Assembly: GCF_052064335.1 (NCBI RefSeq)
Contig: NZ_JBQHVU010000005.1
Location: 62,001-126,000, forward strand
From: Weimeria sp002480925
Lineage (GTDB): Bacteria; Bacillota; Clostridia; Lachnospirales; Lachnospiraceae
Length of the DNA: 64,000 nucleotides
Direction of reading: 5' to 3'
The position numbers and the translations under genes were made by a program. Positions 41,851-50,774 of the stretch are shown here, piece after piece. Under the pieces are notes generated by a model. That model was not told where the DNA came from. It ran no database searches and saw only the letters and a program-made list of their open reading frames with translations. How positions within the stretch are numbered: the first letter of the stretch is position 1; each line of letters starts with the position of its first letter.

Positions 41851-43320
41851 ATGACAAAGAAATTAAGCGCTCTGATAGAGGACGCAGGTTATACAGTAAG
41901 CAGGGGACCTCTTCAGGCAGATATTACTTCACTTGTATATGATTCAAGAAAGTCAGTAGCGGGAAGCCTTTTTGTAGCCATGCCAGGAGCCAAGGCCGAT
42001 GGGACTGCATATATACCTCAGGCCGTCGAAAACGGTGCTGTTGCAGTGGTGGCAGAAAAGGAGGTCGATCTGCCTGAGGGAGTTTCTCTCATTCTTGCGG
42101 ATGATTCAAGAGAGGCTCTTGCAAGGCTTTCAGCAGCCTGGTTTTCTCATCCGGCAGACAAGATAAAGGTGATCGGTATCACCGGGACCAAGGGTAAGAC
42201 CACGACCACCTATATGATAAAGTCCATTCTCGAGAATGCCGGCAGGAAGGTTGGACTTATCGGGACCATTGAGGCCATTATCGGAGATAAGCATATACCA
42301 TCCCTTAACACTACACCTGAGAGCTATATAGTACAGGAGTATCTGTCCCAGATGGTAGATAAGGGAATAGAGATCGCTGTAATGGAAGTAAGCTCACAGG
42401 CACTGAAGCTTCACAGGGTAAGCGGGATGACCTTTGAGATAGGTATCTTTACAAATATATCTCCGGACCACATAGGGCCTGCCGAGCATAAGGATTTCGC
42501 AGAATACCTGTATTGCAAAAGCCTGCTTTTCAGACAGTGCAGACACGGGATCTTCAATGCAGATGATAAGGAGCTTGAGGAAATATTAAAGGGACATACC
42601 TGCACGGTAAATACCTATGCTATCGAAAATGACGCTGATTTTAAGGCGGAGGATATAAGGCTTGTCCACAGGCCAGGCTATCTGGGAGTAGACTACAGGG
42701 TTAGCGGCAGGGAAAATTTCCCTGTGACTATAGATGTACCCGGAAGGTTTTCGGTCTATAATTCCCTTTGTGCCATCGCGGTCTGCCATTTCTTTGGCGT
42801 GGAGGCGTCTGCAATGCAGAAGGCCTTGAAGGCAGCAAGAGTAAAGGGAAGGATCGAAATGATCCATGTATCAGATGATTTCGCACTGATGATAGACTAT
42901 GCCCATAATGCAATGGCGCTTGAAAGCCTGCTTTCGACTATACGTGAATATAATCCGGGAAGGATAGTGACTGTATTCGGCTGTGGCGGAAACCGTTCAA
43001 AGCTCAGGAGATATGAGATGGGGGAGGTCTCAGGGAGACTTAGTGATTTCACGATCATAACGTCAGACAATCCGCGCTTTGAAAAGCCTCTTGACATAAT
43101 AAAGGATATAGAGACAGGTATAAAAAAGACAGACGGCAAATATATAGAGATCCCTGACAGGAAGGAAGCCATCAGATATGCCATAGAAAACGGGCAGAAG
43201 GGCGATGTGATAATCCTTGCTGGAAAGGGCCATGAGGACTATCAGGAGATAAAGGGAGTAAAGCATCCTATGGATGAGAGAGTCCTGATAAAAGAGGTGC
43301 TAGAGGAACTTAAGGGCTGA
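41851..43320 (+). CDS. murE: UDP-N-acetylmuramoyl-tripeptide synthetase MurE
   Basis: A 489-residue Mur ligase adding the third amino acid to UDP-MurNAc-L-Ala-D-Glu. The ATP loop is ITGTKGKTTTTYMIKSIL. Other markers are SLNTTPESY, EVSSQALKL, FTNISPDHIGPAEH and the C-terminal FGCGGNRSKLRR. TSDNPRFEKP carries the DNPR motif that selects meso-diaminopimelate rather than lysine. The ATG at 41851 has GGAGG upstream; an in-frame ATG at 41827 lacks one. A TATAAT lies at 41822-41827. The gene stop overlaps priA (TGATG). Confidence 0.95.
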   Translation: MTKKLSALIEDAGYTVSRGPLQADITSLVYDSRKSVAGSLFVAMPGAKADGTAYIPQAVENGAVAVVAEKEVDLPEGVSLILADDSREALARLSAAWFSHPADKIKVIGITGTKGKTTTTYMIKSILENAGRKVGLIGTIEAIIGDKHIPSLNTTPESYIVQEYLSQMVDKGIEIAVMEVSSQALKLHRVSGMTFEIGIFTNISPDHIGPAEHKDFAEYLYCKSLLFRQCRHGIFNADDKELEEILKGHTCTVNTYAIENDADFKAEDIRLVHRPGYLGVDYRVSGRENFPVTIDVPGRFSVYNSLCAIAVCHFFGVEASAMQKALKAARVKGRIEMIHVSDDFALMIDYAHNAMALESLLSTIREYNPGRIVTVFGCGGNRSKLRRYEMGEVSGRLSDFTIITSDNPRFEKPLDIIKDIETGIKKTDGKYIEIPDRKEAIRYAIENGQKGDVIILAGKGHEDYQEIKGVKHPMDERVLIKEVLEELKG

Positions 43321-45317
43321 TGTATGCACAGGTTTATCTGAAGATCGGAGTGACGAAGCTTGACCGGCCCTTTACCTACAGGATCCCGGATGAGCTTATC
43401 GGGGCAGTAGTTCCGGGCTGTGAGGTAAGGGTGCCATTTGCCTCAAGGAAGCTTAGAGGCTTCGTCATATCGGTAGACGATAAGACCGATATCGACCAGT
43501 CTTCAATAAAGGATATCATATCAGCAAAGCCATTTGATCCAGGCTCAGACGGAGCTCTTTTTGCTCTTGCGGGATTTGTGCACGAAAGATATGGTGGTAC
43601 ACTGGGGCAGGCCCTGTCAACGGTTTTCCCTCAGGCTGCAAAGGCAAAGGGCAGGAAGGAAAAGCCGCTTAAGAATCCCTTCGAGGGACTTGATCTCCCG
43701 GAGAAAGGACCTGTGATAGAGCTTAATCCTGAGCAGAAAAGAGTGATCGATACATTTTCGGCTGACAGGGATAAGGGAAAAAGCCCTGTCTATCTTCTTA
43801 AGGGAGTGACAGGCAGCGGAAAGACGATCTGCTATATCAGGATGATAGAAAAGGTCATATCAGAGGGAAAGCAGGCCATAGTCCTGATACCTGAGATAGC
43901 ACTTACCTTGCAGAATATCATGAGGTTTTACAGCTGCTTTGGAGAGAAGGTCTCAGCCATTAATTCAAGGATGACGCCGGCGATGAGAAGGGATCAGTTC
44001 ATCCGGGCCAGACGTGGGGAGATTTCTGTTATGATAGGGCCGAGAAGCGCTCTTTTTACTCCGTTCGGGAAGCTTGGTCTGATCATAGTCGATGAGGAGC
44101 ATGAGACAAGCTACAATAGCGAGAATCCTCCTAAATATCACGGAGTCGATGTGGCTGTGGAAAGAGGAAGGATAGAAAATGCCTCTGTAGTCTTAGGATC
44201 TGCAAGCCCTTCTGTCGCTTCCTATTATCATGCAAAAAAGGGCGATTATAAGCTTCTCTCACTTGAGAAGAGGGCCAATTCTGCCAGCATGCCAAGGGTA
44301 AGTATAGTGGACATGAGACAGGAGCTGAAAAACGGCAACAGATCCATGCTCAGTCAGGCTCTTTTTGATGGGATAAAGGAAAGGCTTTCGCGCCACGAGC
44401 AGACCATGCTCTTTATCAACAGGAGAGGAGTGGCCGGAACCGTATCTTGCAGAGAATGCGGTCAAGTGATAAAATGCTCTCATTGCGATGTCCCGATGTC
44501 GCTTCATAAAGACGGATATCTCTACTGCCATTACTGTGGTAACAGGATCCCTTTCAGGGGGGAATGTCCCTCCTGTCATTCAAGGCTTATCGGGACCATG
44601 AGGGCTGGCACCGAAAGGATAGAAAGTGAGATCATAAGGAGTTTCCCCGGAGTCAGGACACTCAGGATGGATGCTGATACAACAAAAAGCAGGGACAGCT
44701 ACAGCCATATCCTTAAGGCATTTAAGGACAGGAAGGCTGATGTGCTGATAGGTACCCAGATGATAGTAAAGGGGCATGATTTCCCAGGCGTTACGCTGAT
44801 GGGGATCCTGGCTGCTGACCTATCACTCAATGTTGCAGACTACAGGGCCAGTGAAAGGACCTATGATCTGCTGCTTCAGGCGTGTGGCAGGAGCGGCAGG
44901 GGAGAGAACCCGGGAGAGGCTATCATACAGACATATCAGCCGGACAACTATGCGATAGAGGCGGCGTCACGAGGAGACTACACGGCCTTCTATGAGAAGG
45001 AGGCTGCCTTCAGATCCATGATGGATTATCCTCCGTTCGGTCATATGCTTTCGGTCCTTATAACCTCATATGATGAGGACAGGTGCAGGCAGATGGGAGA
45101 TTATCTGAAGGCGGAGATTCTTGCTTCTGATGAGGGGATCTTTATCTCGGGACCCGCCCCCTCGTCAATTACGAGGATAAAGGATCAGTACCGTTACGAG
45201 CTTTTGCTAAAGGATGCCTCGATCAGCCGGCTGTGTCAGGCCAGAAAGACAGCTGATCGGGCTGTACTTTTTAATAGGGCGCCAAAGGGCGCTGATATAT
45301 GGTATGATTTTACTTAG
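43320..45317 (+). CDS. priA: Primosomal protein N' (PriA helicase)
   Basis: A 665-residue superfamily 2 DNA helicase for replication restart. The N-terminal DNA-binding domain is followed by Walker A GVTGSGKTICYIRMIEKVI, the DEEH box in IIVDEEHETSYN, and a zinc region with Cys pairs in CRECGQVIKCSHCDVPM and CHYCGNRIPFRGECPSC. Helicase motifs IGTQMIVKGHDFPGV and QACGRSGRGENPG follow. It is slightly shorter than typical (about 730), mostly at the N-terminus and between domains. Its ATG overlaps the murE stop by one base. Confidence 0.95.
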   Translation: MYAQVYLKIGVTKLDRPFTYRIPDELIGAVVPGCEVRVPFASRKLRGFVISVDDKTDIDQSSIKDIISAKPFDPGSDGALFALAGFVHERYGGTLGQALSTVFPQAAKAKGRKEKPLKNPFEGLDLPEKGPVIELNPEQKRVIDTFSADRDKGKSPVYLLKGVTGSGKTICYIRMIEKVISEGKQAIVLIPEIALTLQNIMRFYSCFGEKVSAINSRMTPAMRRDQFIRARRGEISVMIGPRSALFTPFGKLGLIIVDEEHETSYNSENPPKYHGVDVAVERGRIENASVVLGSASPSVASYYHAKKGDYKLLSLEKRANSASMPRVSIVDMRQELKNGNRSMLSQALFDGIKERLSRHEQTMLFINRRGVAGTVSCRECGQVIKCSHCDVPMSLHKDGYLYCHYCGNRIPFRGECPSCHSRLIGTMRAGTERIESEIIRSFPGVRTLRMDADTTKSRDSYSHILKAFKDRKADVLIGTQMIVKGHDFPGVTLMGILAADLSLNVADYRASERTYDLLLQACGRSGRGENPGEAIIQTYQPDNYAIEAASRGDYTAFYEKEAAFRSMMDYPPFGHMLSVLITSYDEDRCRQMGDYLKAEILASDEGIFISGPAPSSITRIKDQYRYELLLKDASISRLCQARKTADRAVLFNRAPKGADIWYDFT

Positions 45318-45332
45318 GAAAGGATGATATTG

Positions 45333-45818
45333 ATGGCGCTTAGAGAGATTAGGATAGATGGAGATCCGGTGCTTGAGAAGGTTTGCAAGCCAGTGAAGGA
45401 GATGACTCCGAGACTTGAGGAGCTTGTGGATGATATGCTTGAGACGATGTACGATGCCAACGGAGTGGGACTTGCTGCTCCTCAGGTCGGAGTGCTAAGA
45501 CGCATAGTGGTTATTGATGTCGGAGATGGCCCGTACGTTCTGGTGAATCCAGAAATAATCGAGAAGGATGGAGAACAGACAGGACAGGAGGGCTGTCTTT
45601 CGGTTCCTGGAAAGTACGGCATTGTTACGCGTCCTATGCATGTAAGGGCAAAGGCTCTTGACAAGGATATGAAGGAATACAAGATAGATGCAGAGGGACT
45701 TTTTGCAAGGGCAGTCTGCCATGAGCTCGATCATCTCGATGGAAAGATGTATACAGAGCTTGTGGAGGACGGTCTCCACAGCTATGATGATGAACCTGAA
45801 GAGGAAGAAAACGAATGA
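45333..45818 (+). CDS. def: Peptide deformylase
   Basis: A 161-residue metalloenzyme removing the formyl group from new proteins. The three motifs are intact: GVGLAAPQVG, QEGCLSVPG (metal-binding Cys) and HELDHLDG (two metal His and catalytic Glu; preceded by AVC). The ATG at 45333 was preferred over 45324 for its distance from AGGAAAGG. The acidic tail (DDEPEEEENE) is longer than in E. coli Def. Its stop overlaps fmt (ATGA), pairing the formylation and deformylation enzymes. Confidence 0.94.
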   Translation: MALREIRIDGDPVLEKVCKPVKEMTPRLEELVDDMLETMYDANGVGLAAPQVGVLRRIVVIDVGDGPYVLVNPEIIEKDGEQTGQEGCLSVPGKYGIVTRPMHVRAKALDKDMKEYKIDAEGLFARAVCHELDHLDGKMYTELVEDGLHSYDDEPEEEENE

Positions 45819-46768
45819 ACGTGATCTTTATGGGAACTCCTGATTTCGCAGTTCCCGTGCTGGAAGCCATAAAAGAGGCAGGACATAATGTGAGGCTGGT
45901 AGTCACCCAGCCTGACAAGCCTAAGGGCAGAGGGAAAAAGGTAGCCTGTTCTCCGGTAAAGGAATGGGCACTTCATCAGAATATCCCTGTTTACCAGCCA
46001 GAGAGGATCAGGAATCCCGAGGCTATAGAGATGATCACAACGATACCGGCTGATGTATGCGTTGTGGCTGCATTCGGTCAGATCCTTCCAAGGGAAATCC
46101 TTGATCATCCAAAGTATGGCTGTGTCAATGTCCATGCCTCCCTACTGCCTAAGTACAGAGGGGCTGCTCCTATACAATGGGCCATTCTTAACGGAGATGA
46201 ATATACTGGAGTCACTACTATGCAGATGGGGCCTGGACTTGATGACGGGGATATACTTCTGCAGGCAAGGGTTGACATAGCGCCCGATGAGACAGGCGGA
46301 AGCCTGTTTGACAAGCTCTCCCATATAGGAGCAGATCTGCTTGTAGAGACGCTTGCCGGACTCGCACAAGGTATAATAATACCCAGACCTCAGGATGAGA
46401 AAAAGGCCTCCCATGTCGGCATGATAAGAAAGGACATGGGAAAACTGGACTTTACGGTTCCGGCTGCTACGCTTGAAAGACATGTCAGAGGCCTCTATCC
46501 ATGGCCGGGGACCTATACCTATCTCGCTGGCAAAAGCCTTAAGGTATACAGAGCATCATATATAGCTGAGGAGGATCTTTCCGGAAAGGGAAATGCAGCT
46601 GTAGGAGAAGTGATAGATACGGATCAGGATGGAGAGGGAAGCATTGCTGTCCGCTGTCAGAACGGAGCGCTTGCCCTGCATGAGATCCAGCTGGAGGGAA
46701 AGAAAAGGATGTCAGTATCAGCCTTCCTGAACGGACATCCGATCGAGGAAGGAACTATACTAGGCTGA
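45815..46768 (+). CDS. fmt: Methionyl-tRNA formyltransferase
   Basis: A 317-residue enzyme formylating initiator Met-tRNA with 10-formyl-tetrahydrofolate. Key features are VIFMGTPDFAVPVLEAI, VVTQPDKPKGRGKK, the catalytic Asn/His/Asp in GCVNVHASLLPKYRGAAPIQWAILNGD, and GPGLDDGDILLQ. The C-terminal OB-like domain (RHVRGLYPWPGTYTYL) binds tRNA. It is the last gene of the murE-priA-def-fmt operon; a new promoter starts 9 bases after its stop. Confidence 0.95.
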   Translation: MNVIFMGTPDFAVPVLEAIKEAGHNVRLVVTQPDKPKGRGKKVACSPVKEWALHQNIPVYQPERIRNPEAIEMITTIPADVCVVAAFGQILPREILDHPKYGCVNVHASLLPKYRGAAPIQWAILNGDEYTGVTTMQMGPGLDDGDILLQARVDIAPDETGGSLFDKLSHIGADLLVETLAGLAQGIIIPRPQDEKKASHVGMIRKDMGKLDFTVPAATLERHVRGLYPWPGTYTYLAGKSLKVYRASYIAEEDLSGKGNAAVGEVIDTDQDGEGSIAVRCQNGALALHEIQLEGKKRMSVSAFLNGHPIEEGTILG

Positions 46769-46776
46769 AATAGATA

Positions 46777-46805
46777 TTGCCCGGGAGAGGCTGCTGTGTT
46801 ATAAT
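46777..46805 (+). promoter_or_regulatory. Promoter of the riboswitch-cbiK transcript
   Basis: TTGCCC (46777-46782) and a perfect TATAAT (46800-46805) with 17-base spacing and a TGT extension just before the -10. Confidence 0.7.
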
Positions 46806-46818
46806 ATCTCCGCCTTAA

Positions 46819-47012
46819 GCAGCAGGTGCCGGAGGTCTTTGATGCGGATATCCCATTCTGCTGACAGGATTCCCCGGTGAAAAGGGAAGTCGGGTGAAAG
46901 TCCCGCGCGATCCCGTCACTGTAATAAGAATAAAGGCCATATGCCACTGGAACTGGTCCGGGAAGGCGGCTTTTTCTGTGTAATTCTTTGAGCCAGGAGA
47001 CCTGCCTGCTGT
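46819..47012 (+). promoter_or_regulatory. Cobalamin (B12) riboswitch
   Basis: The core pattern is clear: an outer helix between GCAGCAGG (46819-46826) and CCTGCTGT (47005-47012), the GGTGCCGGAGG 5' strand, the GAAAAGGGAAGTCGGGTGAAAG-type core split across 46879-46900, CCCGCGCGATCCCGTCACTGT, and the B12 box GCCACTGG (46943-46950), then GGGAAGGCGGC and GAGCCAGGAGACCTGC. It should bind adenosyl- or another cobalamin and lower expression of the chelatase gene. No T-run terminator lies between it and the start codon, so control may be on translation or through folding into the ribosome site. Confidence 0.93.
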
Positions 47013-47066
47013 ATAAGCAAAGCTATAACACGATGTATGTTTATTTGCGAAAGGAGAAACACAGCA

Positions 47067-48722
47067 ATGAGAAAGAGAATTCTCACTCTTCTTGCCGCCG
47101 TTTCAATGACCTTTACGACAGCCTTTACGGCTGGTGCTCCTGTATATGGTCAGACGGTAAAGAAAACAGTAAAGACAGGGAAGAAAACGAAGCTTTCAGC
47201 AAAGCAGAAAAAAGCAGCCTCTGACAGGAAGGCAGCAGACAGGGTTCAGGCTCTTATAGACAAGATCTATGTCCAGAATGAGACGAAGACAACCGATGCT
47301 GATTGCAGAAAGGCAAGGCTTGAATGGGACAAGCTTACAAAGGCGCAGAAAAAGCTGGTAGATGATTATGACTATTTCGGAAGGGATACAGGAGACGCAG
47401 CCTGTGATAATCCTCTGAACTGGAACCATATCGGTAAAAACGAGATACTTGTCGTATCATTTGGCACTTCATTTAATGACAGCCGCGAGAAGGATATAGG
47501 AGGAGTAGAAAGAGCTCTTTCAGACGCATATTCATCCAAGGGATGGTCAATTCGCCGTGCATTTACCTCACAGATAATCATAAATCATATAAATGCAAGG
47601 GATAATGAGAAGATCGATAATGTAGATAAGGCACTTTCCAGGGCAGTTTCCAATGGAGTGAAAAATCTCGTGATCCAGCCTACGCATCTGATGCATGGAA
47701 AGGAGTATGATGAGCTTAAGGCAGAGGTGGAGACCTATGCTGATAAGTTTGACCATATAATCTTTTCTGAGCCTCTTCTCGGAGAGGTCGGGACCGATTC
47801 GTCCTCAGTAAATGCAGACAAGGAGAAGGTAGCAAAGGCCGTTACAGCTGATGCTGTAAGGACAGCGGGGTTTGCTTCACTTGACGAGAGTGCAAAAGCA
47901 GGTACAGCCTTTGTATTCATGGGCCACGGAACTTCTCATCAGGCAAATATCACCTATGATCAGATGCAGACTCAGATGAAGGAGCTTGGATATAAGAATG
48001 TCTTTATCGGTACAGTCGAGGGTAAGCCGGCTGATACAGCCTGCAAGGAAGTCATAAATAAGGTAAAGGCAGCAGGCTATAGTAAGGTGGTACTTCGTCC
48101 TCTTATGGTAGTAGCCGGAGATCATGCCAACAACGATATGGCAGGATCTGATAAGGATTCATGGAAGAGTCAGTTCGCTAATGCATTTGGTAAGAAGAAT
48201 ATAAGCACACAGATAGCCGGACTCGGAAGGATCCCAGAGATAGAGAGCATATATAAGGATCATCTGGATGCAGCCCTTGCAGCAGAAAAGGGATTTTCTG
48301 TAAATGCAGCTACAGGCTCATCAATCTCTGTATTAAGCTCACAGGTGCTTGCAACTAAGAGGGGCCTTAAGGATGGCAGCTATAAGGTGGATTTCACTAC
48401 GGATCTTCCTAGTATGTTTTATATGAATACAGCTTATAAAAAGGCTAAGCTTACCGTTAAGAACGGTAAGATGACTGCCTTCGTTCCACTTGCTTCGACC
48501 GGGATCGATAAGCTCTATGTCGGCTCTGTTTCCGGAGCAAAAAAGTCAGGAGCAAAATACTGCAAGAGGAAGACTGTGACGGTAAAGGACTCTGATGGAA
48601 AGAAGAGCAAAGTCTATGCCTTTTATATACCTGTAAAGCAGCTCGGAAAGGAGTTCACCGTTTCCATCCACGGAAAGAAGAGCGGAAAGTGGTATGCTCA
48701 TCAGGTAAAGATCAGCCGTTGA
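47067..48722 (+). CDS. Secreted CbiK-type cobaltochelatase with NEAT-like C-terminal domain
   Basis: A 551-residue exported protein. The signal peptide spans about residues 1-28. After a Lys-rich linker, the CbiK chelatase core (about 122-410) has SFGTSFNDSR, the metal-site His287 in MGHGTSHQAN, Glu318 in GTVEG and His353 in VAGDHANNDMAG. CbiK inserts Co2+ into sirohydrochlorin for anaerobic B12 synthesis and is normally cytoplasmic, so export is striking. The C-terminal domain (433-551; LKDGSYKVDF, KNGKMTAFVPL, GIDKLYVGS, WYAHQVKI) looks like a NEAT-type tetrapyrrole-binding sandwich. It may handle tetrapyrroles or metal at the surface. AAGGAG lies before the ATG. It is controlled by the B12 riboswitch. 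Confidence 0.88.
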   Translation: MRKRILTLLAAVSMTFTTAFTAGAPVYGQTVKKTVKTGKKTKLSAKQKKAASDRKAADRVQALIDKIYVQNETKTTDADCRKARLEWDKLTKAQKKLVDDYDYFGRDTGDAACDNPLNWNHIGKNEILVVSFGTSFNDSREKDIGGVERALSDAYSSKGWSIRRAFTSQIIINHINARDNEKIDNVDKALSRAVSNGVKNLVIQPTHLMHGKEYDELKAEVETYADKFDHIIFSEPLLGEVGTDSSSVNADKEKVAKAVTADAVRTAGFASLDESAKAGTAFVFMGHGTSHQANITYDQMQTQMKELGYKNVFIGTVEGKPADTACKEVINKVKAAGYSKVVLRPLMVVAGDHANNDMAGSDKDSWKSQFANAFGKKNISTQIAGLGRIPEIESIYKDHLDAALAAEKGFSVNAATGSSISVLSSQVLATKRGLKDGSYKVDFTTDLPSMFYMNTAYKKAKLTVKNGKMTAFVPLASTGIDKLYVGSVSGAKKSGAKYCKRKTVTVKDSDGKKSKVYAFYIPVKQLGKEFTVSIHGKKSGKWYAHQVKISR

Positions 48723-49509
48723 GAAAACGCATGAAATTATCGGGAAGAGTTATTTTATTATACATGGTCTGATATTGCTCAGACGAGAATTCAGTTATAT
48801 AATTTTTTGTATAATTTTTCTGGAAGCCGTGTGACCATAACAGGTCCACGGCTTTATTGTATGCAAGAGCAGCCTCCTCAGGAGTCTTGAAGGTCCCAAG
48901 GGAATAGTATCCGCGTATATGGATCCTGGCCTCGAAGCCTGCAAGCCTAAGCCCCTCTACAGCTCTTACCCCGGTGTAGGGGTTTTTTACTATTATATTT
49001 TCATAGCGCAGATCATATGGGTCGCCGTTGGCAAAATCATAGTCGGTGCCGGCGACTGCGTAGCTTCTGATACCATATCGCTGGAAAAGTGAATACTGAC
49101 TGCCGTAATCATTTACATAGAGATGGCCGTCATGCACAAGGATCCGGTGAGTGGAATAATAGAAGAGATCGTCATTATCAAATTTATATATTCCCATTCC
49201 TTGAAGGAAATACAGGAAATATCCGTTCATCAGGTAGATAGGGGTCTTGAAATAGACTCCCCTGTCCCTGTGATTGATGATCGATACTGCCTTGTCTGCG
49301 GAAATATGATGGAGACGGCTGGCGAAATTCCAGATGGTGACAGAGGGGTCATCATAGAATCTCAGAGCCTCGTCAAGAGAGGCCTCTGCTTCACTTAGAG
49401 ACCTGTAGCTTCCTATGGATATGTGCTTTTTTTCGTGATAGAAGCTGACACGGTAGCTCGGTGAGCCGTCCCTGCGCTTTGTCTTGTAAATTCCGTAGGC
49501 CATAGCCAT
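48712..49509 (-). CDS. AP2-domain protein with a central HNH-like remnant
   Basis: A 265-residue protein. Residues 184-233 form a clear AP2/ERF-type DNA-binding domain (GFEARIHIRGYYSLGTFKTPEEAALAYNKA core). Residues 5-52 look like a second, more divergent copy (YRVSFYHEKKHISIGSY...EAEASLDEALRFYDD). Between them, 145-176 resembles the NG-DNR-ENL part of HNH nucleases (NGDPYDLRYENI), but the catalytic His position reads DYDF, so cleavage is unlikely. It may be a domesticated HNH-AP2 homing endonuclease now used as a regulator. No ribosome site is seen; a TAAAAT abuts the first ATG (49509), and the second ATG is at 49503. It overlaps cbiK's end by 11 bases. Confidence 0.72.
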   Translation of the reverse strand: MAMAYGIYKTKRRDGSPSYRVSFYHEKKHISIGSYRSLSEAEASLDEALRFYDDPSVTIWNFASRLHHISADKAVSIINHRDRGVYFKTPIYLMNGYFLYFLQGMGIYKFDNDDLFYYSTHRILVHDGHLYVNDYGSQYSLFQRYGIRSYAVAGTDYDFANGDPYDLRYENIIVKNPYTGVRAVEGLRLAGFEARIHIRGYYSLGTFKTPEEAALAYNKAVDLLWSHGFQKNYTKNYITEFSSEQYQTMYNKITLPDNFMRFLNG

Positions 49510-49526
49510 ATTTTAACATAAAAAAA

Positions 49527-49544
49527 GAAATATGAACATATTTC
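49527..49544. promoter_or_regulatory. Perfect palindrome between the divergent AP2 and glycosyltransferase genes
   Basis: GAAATATG-AA-CATATTTC is an exact 8-2-8 inverted repeat 18 bases upstream of the AP2-domain gene. It overlaps the region where that gene's -35 would be. A two-domain or dimeric DNA-binding protein could bind it, with the AP2 protein an obvious candidate. Confidence 0.5.
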
Positions 49545-49580
49545 GAATAAACTGTGTAAGAAATTTATATCTTTTTATGG

Positions 49581-49586
49581 TATAGT
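49581..49586 (+). promoter_or_regulatory. Extended -10 element of the glycosyltransferase gene
   Basis: TATAGT is preceded by TGG (TGn extension) 35 bases ahead of the ATG. No good -35 is seen, which fits an extended -10 promoter. Confidence 0.45.
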
Positions 49587-49621
49587 AGTGAGGTAAAGAC
49601 TCTAAATAAGGATGATCACAG

Positions 49622-50710
49622 ATGAAGATAAATGCGGCTATGATCGTAAGGAATGAGGCAGACAGGATTAAGAGGTGTCTTCTGGCTGCCGGACCTTTTT
49701 TTGACAGGATAATAGTTGTGGATACAGGCTCAGTAGATGACACCTGCGACATTGCATCATCATTTGAGAATACCAGCCTCTACCACTTTGACTGGGTAGA
49801 TGATTTTTCTGCGGCCAGGAATTTTTTGCTTCAGAGATCTGAGGATTGGGGGGCGGATTATTCTCTGGTGCTTGATGCTGATGAATATCTGAGAAAGCCG
49901 GAGGAGGATATAAGGCTTTTTATCGAGCAGGCAGAGAAAAAATATGCCGGCAGATGGGCAGGGTATCTGACAAGATACGACAGCTTTCGCAATGAGGAGG
50001 GCAACATCGACATATCAAGGACCAGGATAACAAGGCTTCTTCCGCGAGGAGTAAGATACAGCGGTATCATACATGAGCAGCCGGTTTTTGACGGGATAAA
50101 GATATATACTCCGTTTGAGGCGGATCATGACGGGTATCTCGATACAGACAAGGGCAGACGTGATCTGCCCTATCTGTTAAAAGCTATAAAAGAGGATCCG
50201 TCTGATCCCTATCTCTACTATCAGGCGGGAGCGGCATATAAGAGTGAGAAGGATAAGGAGCAGGCAGTCAGATATCTGGGCAGCTTCTATCAGATGATAG
50301 CCGGTATTCCTTCGGCCTTTGAGACTGATTATGTAAGAGACGGCGTGATAAGATATCTGTATGCGCTTATGGATCTGAATACGGAGGAGTCCATGACAAG
50401 GGCGCTTTCTGTGACAGAGGCAGTGAAAGGGTACTATAAGGACAATAGCGACTACTGGTTTTTCTGCGGGGTTTTCTATATGAAGCTCGCACTTTTTGAT
50501 ACCAGAAGATACATGTCCTATGTACCTATGATAGAGGGCTGCTATAAGAGATGCATAGAGATAGGGGAGGATAAGAGGACAATGACAGTGCGTGGGACTG
50601 GCTCATTCAAGGCCTACCATAATCTGGGACTTTATTACCAGCTTACAGGAGACGAAAAAAGGGCCCGGGAATGTTTTAAGAAGGAAAAGGAGGCCGGGAT
50701 TGACTTTTAA
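49622..50710 (+). CDS. Family 2 glycosyltransferase with helical-repeat C-terminus
   Basis: A 362-residue cytoplasmic protein. The N-terminal GT-A domain (1-230) starts INAAMIVRNEADRIKRCL and has VVDTGSVDDTCDIA, DDFSAARNF and the metal-binding DADEYL. This resembles the SunS-like/TPR glycosyltransferase group that often modifies proteins or peptides. The C-terminal half has TPR-like helices (DPYLYYQAGAAYKSEKDKEQAVRYL; YHNLGLYYQLTGDEKRARECF). The acceptor is unknown; flagellin-like or peptide acceptors are known for relatives. An AAGGATGATCACAG leader precedes the ATG. Confidence 0.82.
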   Translation: MKINAAMIVRNEADRIKRCLLAAGPFFDRIIVVDTGSVDDTCDIASSFENTSLYHFDWVDDFSAARNFLLQRSEDWGADYSLVLDADEYLRKPEEDIRLFIEQAEKKYAGRWAGYLTRYDSFRNEEGNIDISRTRITRLLPRGVRYSGIIHEQPVFDGIKIYTPFEADHDGYLDTDKGRRDLPYLLKAIKEDPSDPYLYYQAGAAYKSEKDKEQAVRYLGSFYQMIAGIPSAFETDYVRDGVIRYLYALMDLNTEESMTRALSVTEAVKGYYKDNSDYWFFCGVFYMKLALFDTRRYMSYVPMIEGCYKRCIEIGEDKRTMTVRGTGSFKAYHNLGLYYQLTGDEKRARECFKKEKEAGIDF

Positions 50711-50774
50711 GATTTCCTTATTTATTATAAAAACAGTTGTAAAGGCGGGGAATGATTTATAAAAGGTTTTATTT

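Noticed and set aside
46930..46978. Terminator inside the cobalamin riboswitch (GGCGGC then TTTTTC)
   Set aside because: This stretch is part of the conserved riboswitch core around the B12 box, and the T-run is followed by more of the aptamer, so it is not the expression platform.
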